Source: Hemicentrotus pulcherrimus (Eukaryota > Echinodermata > Echinoidea > Camarodonta > Strongylocentrotidae). Taken from it: a stretch of 12,943 nt of DNA. Made by a program: the position numbers and the translations under genes. Shown here one piece after another: positions 8,441 to 12,943 of the stretch (position 1 is its first letter; every line of letters begins with the position of its first letter). The stretch spans positions 90,893 to 103,835 of the forward strand of contig BEXV01001419.1 in assembly GCA_003118195.1 (NCBI GenBank). The letters are read 5' to 3'. Under the pieces are notes generated by a model. It saw only the letters and a list, made by a program, of their open reading frames with translations, was not told the origin of the DNA and made no database searches.

Positions 8441-9623
8441 TATGACAAAATATGAAAAAATACGAATAGGCAGTGAATCTGGATCTCAAAACCAACATTT
8501 TTGAAAGTTGATTTCTGCGGGCCCAAAACATATTTTGAAGAGGAAAATTGTTGTAATTGATCAGTAAGGCTTTCCCTTCACAATGATATGAATTTTGCAT
8601 CAATTCAAATCACTTTTGCTTCTTGGTGTGACTACTTTAATATATACCTACATACATGTGCAAAAACTGTTGTACATCTAAAGTACATACGTATACATGT
8701 TTCTATTTAACAGGAATGAATACTTGAAAAAACTCTTAACATTCTAGAATCAGCAACACTTTATATTTCAAGCTTATTCAATATTTCCAAGGTCAATAAT
8801 AATGCACACACATATCCTGAAGAATACTTTTACTGTCAAACAGTGAATAGGAAGAACAACAAATTAAAAAGTGTTTTAAAATCAATTTCATCTTCAGGAG
8901 TAATGCAGACCATTATGATTTGTTTTCAATGAAAATAGTCCATTTCATCAATTTGAAAAATGAGGCACACATCTTCATATTTATTTTTAATTCACCCCGG
9001 TGTTCCTAATCTTCCCATTTTAGAATATATTATGGAGGATAAATCTGTTTTTAGGAATAATAATAATGTGCTAGCATGTTTTACCTCAATGAACAATTGA
9101 CAAATATAACAACTCAAAGTTAGGAGTATCCCAAAAGTGTGTACAGGCAACTTCATTATTTTAACATTTCTTTGGATTAGAGCTCCCACATTTTGACCTG
9201 TTGTTTACAATTACACTGTAATGAATTCAATTGACATTGTGTGAAATAACATTCTTCTATACGATTAACAACAGTTTATTACATAAATTATTTAATTCAG
9301 GACTTCCCAAGGTAATTTATAATAATAAGGATTTTTGCTCTTACTTTTACAGAATGTTCAATATGATATATTTTTTAACATTCAAGATTTCGTAATAAAT
9401 AAGATATACTAATAATACCGGTATATAGTCATCATATGTCATATTCACATAAATAAATGAGATGTCACAAAATGACAATACTGACAATTTTAATTGAGAG
9501 CTAGGCCTTATATTATAATTAGTTTCAATTATCCAAACTCTTACAACAACAAAAAGTTACAGTTGCTGTTGACGTATTACTTGACAGTTGAGTTGGGATC
9601 AATGCAGACCAATCACAATTCTT
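8441..9623. other. intergenic, no gene seen; possible 3' UTR of the - strand gene at its right end
   Basis: This is AT-rich with no convincing frame. Polyadenylation-like hexamers for the - strand gene occur at 9488-9493 (ATTAAA on the - strand) and 9275-9280 (AATAAA on the - strand), so its 3' UTR may extend into this stretch. Confidence 0.5.
9275..9280 (-). terminator. candidate AATAAA polyadenylation signal of the - strand gene
   Basis: This is the first exact AATAAA on the - strand after the stop at 9832, about 550 bp downstream. An ATTAAA variant at 9488-9493 is nearer. Which one is used cannot be told from the sequence. Confidence 0.35.
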
Positions 9624-9723
9624 CAAAAGACATACCAGTAGGTCAGATTCATGTATGTCAAGACTTTTTGAACTATCCAAAAGAATAGGACAGAATCAAT
9701 AGCACTTCAATTAAACTGGTAAA
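9624..9723. repeat. 100-bp direct repeat, copy 2
   Basis: This is the partner of the copy at 5818-5917, identical wherever both are unambiguous. It lies about 110 bp beyond the stop codon of the - strand gene, so probably in its 3' UTR. The left and right flanks differ from those of the other copy. Confidence 0.95.
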
Positions 9724-9751
9724 GTCATTTTTCATTGGTTTTGTTTTTTTT

Positions 9752-9772
9752 TCTCTCTCTCTCTCTCTCTCT
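9752..9772. repeat. (CT)n microsatellite
   Basis: About ten CT dinucleotides follow a T-rich run, between the 100-bp repeat and the 3' end of the - strand coding region. Confidence 0.9.
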
Positions 9773-9831
9773 TTTAAAGTAGATTTGTGGGTTTACAGCA
9801 GCAATTGAATTGTGATGTCGACAAAATTTTA

Positions 9832-10568
9832 TCAAGGTGTTGACACACAGGATTCAAAATCATTTTCATGGGATGATTGAGTATCAGCAATAGAATCACA
9901 GGCACTACTCTCGGTTATAATAACAAGACATGGCTCGTCAATATCAGATGACAGTGAATCTGTATCTTCAAATTCTCCTCTGCCTTGAGGCATAGGCAGT
10001 GGATCTCCAATCAATGCACATTGAACAGAGCTATCACATACCACCTTCTCTCCTTTGGTCTTGGAGTTTGCAACTGTTTCTGTGAATATAGATGTTGACA
10101 CAACAGAGGGTATTGTAGCACGATCCTGATCCTTGATAGCTACAGTTGAACTGATGGCATCTGTCTCAGATGTGAAGTCCGTTTGCAAGCTACTTGTCTC
10201 GCATGCAATCTGTATGCTACTACCACATGAGCTTGTATTTTTTTCTGGTGACTTCTCTTGCAGCAAACTGGCAGCTAGATCTTCAGTTTGAGAAGAACTA
10301 ACATCACTACTGACAGTGACCTCGGCCTCTTGTCCATGTCTTCCCTTCATATCTGTGCTCTGGGCTTCATGTTTTTCTCCTACGTCTTTAGGTCTGCTGT
10401 TCTTGGCACCGCTTGCTAACACAGTTTTGAACTTTGGTACTGGAGATGTGCCGTCATGGACTCCCTCTAGAGTGGCTTCAGTAAGTGATTTTGAGCATAT
10501 TCCAGACAGCTTTTCAACAGTTCTCTCCTTACCACCTAAAAATGCACAAATTCTCTCGCCAACATCAT
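9832..10568 (-). CDS. last exon: Ser/Thr-rich C-terminal region with S-x-Q motifs
   Basis: The acceptor is TTTATTTCCAG (AG at 10570-10569). About 244 residues run from DDVGERICAFLGGKERTVEK to ESCVSTP and then TGA. After a possibly folded start (about 40 residues) the sequence is polar and low in complexity. Three similar motifs occur: SSIQIAC (about 10201-10227), SSLQTDF (about 10174-10197) and SSVQCAL (about 10009-10038). Acidic clusters follow (EFEDTDSLSSDIDE). Confidence 0.8.
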
Positions 10569-12691
10569 CTGGAAATAAATAAATATGATACATGTATTAA
10601 TATAAATATTGATTATCTGCATTGCATGTTTGCAAAGTTTTTTGTTGTTGTTAATCATGGTTTTGAAGACTTTCTTGTTGTGTCAAGTCCAAAAGTGTAA
10701 TGAATATTTACAAATCCTTAAACTAGTCTCTCAAGCCAGATAAATACAAATTGTCAGAATGACCCTGAAAGTTCTTCAATTTTAAGCACTGTAAGAGACC
10801 TCATAATTACATGCATTCCTGATGACATAATGGAGACATTTAACTTAACATTCACACTTATTAAATTGCACAAGTACTTATGTCATAAACAAAATAGTTT
10901 ACTGAAAACATGATAAACAGACATTTTAGGGGAAGTACAGTATAAATATACTTTTTTTCATCCAGAATATCTGAAGTACAACTGATTGACATGGTATTTC
11001 AAGCTAATCATCTACCTGCTTCTGCAGTCAGAGTCTCCTTGTGCAACTGTCTGTCTAATGCTAGAACCTACAAATTGAAAAAAAAAATCCATTCATAAAA
11101 AGAAACATTGCATATGAAATAATACAATGAAATACAAAAGGCACAAGAATATATGGTGCCGGATATGTTTATGTAGTGCTTTTGTGAATATTTCTACCCC
11201 TCTCCAATATATCAAAGAAACTGAATAATTAACCCCCACAAAAAAGTTACCAACAAATTAAATTATTTAATATCATTGTATAAAATCTTTTGAGATCTAT
11301 CAAAATGGGCAACTGTTAATTTCCTGTCAGAGTTCAAATAATTGTCGTTATCATAAATATAATATTATCATTATTTACATTCTATTTTCACTATAGTTTC
11401 CCCAAAGTCAAATTTACCTCTTCTAACATTTGTTGAGCTGTAGCAGGAACATCTTTGATCAATCTATCATCACTTCTGTCAATTGATATCAGGAACAAAC
11501 ATGTATTAAACCAATTAATTGTACTTATATGTTTTTAAATCAAAATATAACAACTTAACATACTACAGAACACATTTCTTTGATAATGAGAAATAATATT
11601 GATTAAAGTTTGATGGGTTACATGTATTTAAGCAGCTCTATATATGAATATATAACTATAATAATTAATGATACTTTCATTGATACAAAATTAGTAGCTC
11701 AAACATGTAATCCTGATATTGTGGAGCTTTGCACGCAACAAAGTGGAATTAGCAACTTGAAAAGATACTGGTATATGTACCGTATGTAGGTTACAGATAA
11801 TAAGAATGTAAAATACCAGTAGAAATGTTGGAAAATGGAAGAAGACTCACTGAATATCTGTAGCTTTCCTTAGACAACCACCGGCACCCCAACATATAAT
11901 AAATTTTCCCATAGGAATAACACCCCTGATTCAATGACACCTAGCTGATTTCTCCTTTAAATAGGGTTAATTATTTTAGTGATCCTAGGAGCAGCTGTCC
12001 GGATTAATTGTCCTAAACCCCAAACTGGCAGTATTCGTTTCTGACTGAAGTGCTTGCAATGAACGATATGCTTACCATGCACAAAATCTAGCCAGTTGTT
12101 TATTGATGATGCATAGGTGTCTGGTACCAGATCAATGTTGGGTGATTCATCTGTGCTACTGCAATCAGTGCTTGAACTAGACTCTGCATCATCTTCATCA
12201 TTGATATCACTGACAACATTGTCATCACCATCGACATCAGTGGACGGTCTGTTATCATGATCTTGATTGTATACCAGTGATGTCTCTCCATTGTCCTGAA
12301 TCTCTGCAAGCATTGAAGGCTGCTTGCTGGATGACTGGACCTGCATCATATCTACTCCTCTCTCATCTGCTGAAAGAATCTGCTTCGTCTCACTTGAGTA
12401 CAGATTCATGATGTCAACATTTTTGTCCTGGTGACCTGGTATCTGCCCCCTTATGAATTTCTTGACAGTGGCTCCATTTAGACACATGTTTTTCATTTGA
12501 TAATGACCATCATTGCTGCTGTATGTGTTACTTGTTGGTTCTAATGTACTGACATGTCTGCTGACAGCATTTTCATCTTCCACATCTACTTCAGAATTAC
12601 ATGGATTAGGATACTGCCATGAATTGTCTCTATGCAAATGATGTCTTTGACCAGCTTCCTCTAGACCTCGATGTTGAATGTAGTTATCAAT
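9832..12691 (-). CDS. Ser/Asp-rich, probably disordered protein, 3' part; possible C12orf40/REDIC1-like
   Basis: The proposed coding parts, in transcript order, are 12691-12076, 11925-11851, 11475-11418, 11067-11016 and 10568-9832 (stop TGA at 9834-9832). The last four join in one frame (306 residues). The first exon (205 codons) ends one base out of phase with the second. There is no known domain by eye. It has low-complexity acidic and serine runs (DGDDNVVSDINDEDDAESSS), a short conserved-looking core (WGAGG...LRKATDIQSDDRLIKD and QQMLEEVLALDRQLHKET) and three S-[IVL]-Q motifs near the C terminus. The gene starts to the right of the window. Its tail-to-tail position beside SLC2A13 recalls C12orf40 (REDIC1, a meiotic crossover factor) in vertebrates. 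The motif similarity is weak and from memory, so no symbol is given. Confidence 0.6.
10569..11015. other. intron of the - strand gene
   Basis: This is AT-rich sequence between the 52-bp exon and the last exon. No repeat or further exon is apparent. Confidence 0.65.
11016..11067 (-). CDS. exon: VLALDRQLHKETLTAEA
   Basis: This 52-bp exon has a T-rich acceptor ending in GTAG and donor GCAG|GTAGAT at 11015. It starts in phase 0 and ends in phase 1, agreeing with both sides. It continues the Leu/Glu/Lys-rich helix started in the previous exon. Confidence 0.75.
11068..11417. other. intron of the - strand gene
   Basis: AT-rich, with nothing recognisable in it. Confidence 0.65.
11418..11475 (-). 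CDS. exon: SDDRLIKDVPATAQQMLEE
   Basis: This 58-bp exon has acceptor ATTGACAG (AG at 11477-11476) and donor GAAGAG|GTAAAT. Phase 2 in and phase 0 out match both neighbours, which makes the chance of coincidence low. With the next exon it forms a predicted amphipathic helix, possibly a short coiled coil. Confidence 0.75.
11476..11850. other. intron of the - strand gene
   Basis: AT-rich, with nothing recognisable in it beyond TACATGTA-like words (for example at 11620). Confidence 0.65.
11851..11925 (-). CDS. exon: GVIPMGKF...CWGAGGCLRKATDI
   Basis: The acceptor AG is at 11927-11926 and the donor GTGAGT at 11850. The frame used is fixed by the next exon, where CA+A gives Gln. It contains an in-frame ATG (11912-11910) and an upstream in-frame TGA just before the acceptor. 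It is therefore either spliced from an upstream exon ending in phase 2 or the first exon of a shorter transcript. The 12076 donor leaves phase 1, a mismatch of one base. Confidence 0.6.
12076..12691 (-). CDS. exon: 205-codon acidic/Ser-rich region
   Basis: The acceptor is AACCATAG, after a ~16-base T run read on the - strand, with AG at 12693-12692. The donor is CATG|GTAAGC at 12075-12074. The frame is open from IDNYIQHRGLEEAGQ to NNWLDFVH and past the donor to a TAA at 11957-11959. It has a poly-acidic/serine stretch (DDAESSSSTDCSSTDESPN) and is probably disordered and a phosphorylation target (inference). It is an internal exon, because the open frame continues up to a good acceptor and no ATG lies within its first 40 codons. 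Confidence 0.72.
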
Positions 12692-12943
12692 CTATGGTTA
12701 AAAAAAAAAAAAAACGAGCAAAACCTATTTACAATTACTGGATCTTATATTTTAAGACATTCATACTTTCATATATAAGCTAAACTAATGACACAACTTT
12801 GGTTTCCTTATATGGATGCATCCTGAAACTAGATGGAACTTCGACTGCGCGCAGTCGAAAATGATGCCTCCGCCATAGAGCAATTTTACAAACCAAAACA
12901 GAAACAATTTCTAAAATTCAAGTTTGATTGTAATCCATCTTTG
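12692..12943. other. intron of the - strand gene, upstream part cut by the window edge
   Basis: On the - strand this runs into the T-tract and acceptor of the 12691 exon. It contains a 20-bp perfect palindrome at 12840-12859. No further exon is evident. Confidence 0.6.
12840..12859. repeat. 20-bp perfect palindrome
   Basis: TTCGACTGCGCGCAGTCGAA equals its own reverse complement. It is CpG-rich (four CpG) in an AT-rich intron. It could be a remnant of a repeat element or a dimeric protein site; nothing more can be said. Confidence 0.9.

Noticed and set aside
5818..9723. LTR retrotransposon bounded by the 100-bp direct repeats
   Set aside because: The repeats lack TG...CA ends, there is no gag/pol-like frame inside, the interior has unrelated elements, and the left copy starts at an assembly N.
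10316..10582. 88-codon + strand frame opposite the last - strand exon
   Set aside because: It is the antisense shadow of the 9832-10568 coding exon, which has matching splice phase with its neighbours.
11957..12073. Continuation of the long - strand exon past the donor (KHIVHCKHFSQKRIL... to a TAA)
   Set aside because: A consensus G|GTAAGC donor lies at 12076 and further in-phase exons follow downstream, so it is probably intron; kept only as a possible alternative end.

Overview
The window is AT-rich animal nuclear DNA. Two spliced protein genes face each other tail to tail, separated by about 4.1 kb of repeat-bearing intergenic sequence. GT-AG introns, canonical polyadenylation signals, microsatellites and MITE-like elements all point to a eukaryote. 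The transporter gene and the style of dispersed repeats (AGGTCA-rich tandem units, frequent TACATGTA- and TACCGGTA-like words) suggest a marine invertebrate, either a lophotrochozoan or a non-vertebrate deuterostome. I cannot fix the species.

Left part (1-5702, + strand): this holds the 3' half of SLC2A13/HMIT, the proton myo-inositol cotransporter. Six exons (937-1100, 1956-2058, 2801-3045, 4100-4252, 4623-4790, 5335-5378) join in one frame into about 291 residues. They cover TM7 to TM12, the cysteine-rich extracellular loop and the cytoplasmic tail. The earlier exons lie left of the window. A strong splice acceptor at 5024-5025 offers an alternative last exon. The introns hold a 66-bp minisatellite (1 to about 380), a dispersed repeat with two ~195-bp units that each carry a DR1 nuclear-receptor motif (about 3090-3560), and a CT/CA microsatellite against an acceptor (4021-4069).

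Middle (5703-9831): this is intergenic. A single ambiguous base at 5822 abuts a sequence that recurs perfectly about 3.8 kb downstream (5823-5917 = 9629-9723), so a contig join or misassembly is likely. It also contains a candidate 580-bp MITE with ~36-bp terminal inverted repeats and a TTA target duplication (6302-6881), a possible retroelement tail (7200-7330), and a GC-rich foldback with an 18-bp perfect hairpin plus T-run (8307-8431).

Right part (9832-12943, - strand): this holds the 3' part of an unfamiliar serine- and acid-rich, probably disordered protein. Its exons are 12076-12691, 11851-11925, 11418-11475, 11016-11067 and 9832-10568. The last four join cleanly, but the first joins the second with a 1-base phase conflict. 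The tail-to-tail position beside SLC2A13, plus short motif resemblances recalled from memory, make a divergent C12orf40/REDIC1 (meiotic crossover factor) homologue the leading hypothesis. It is unproven.
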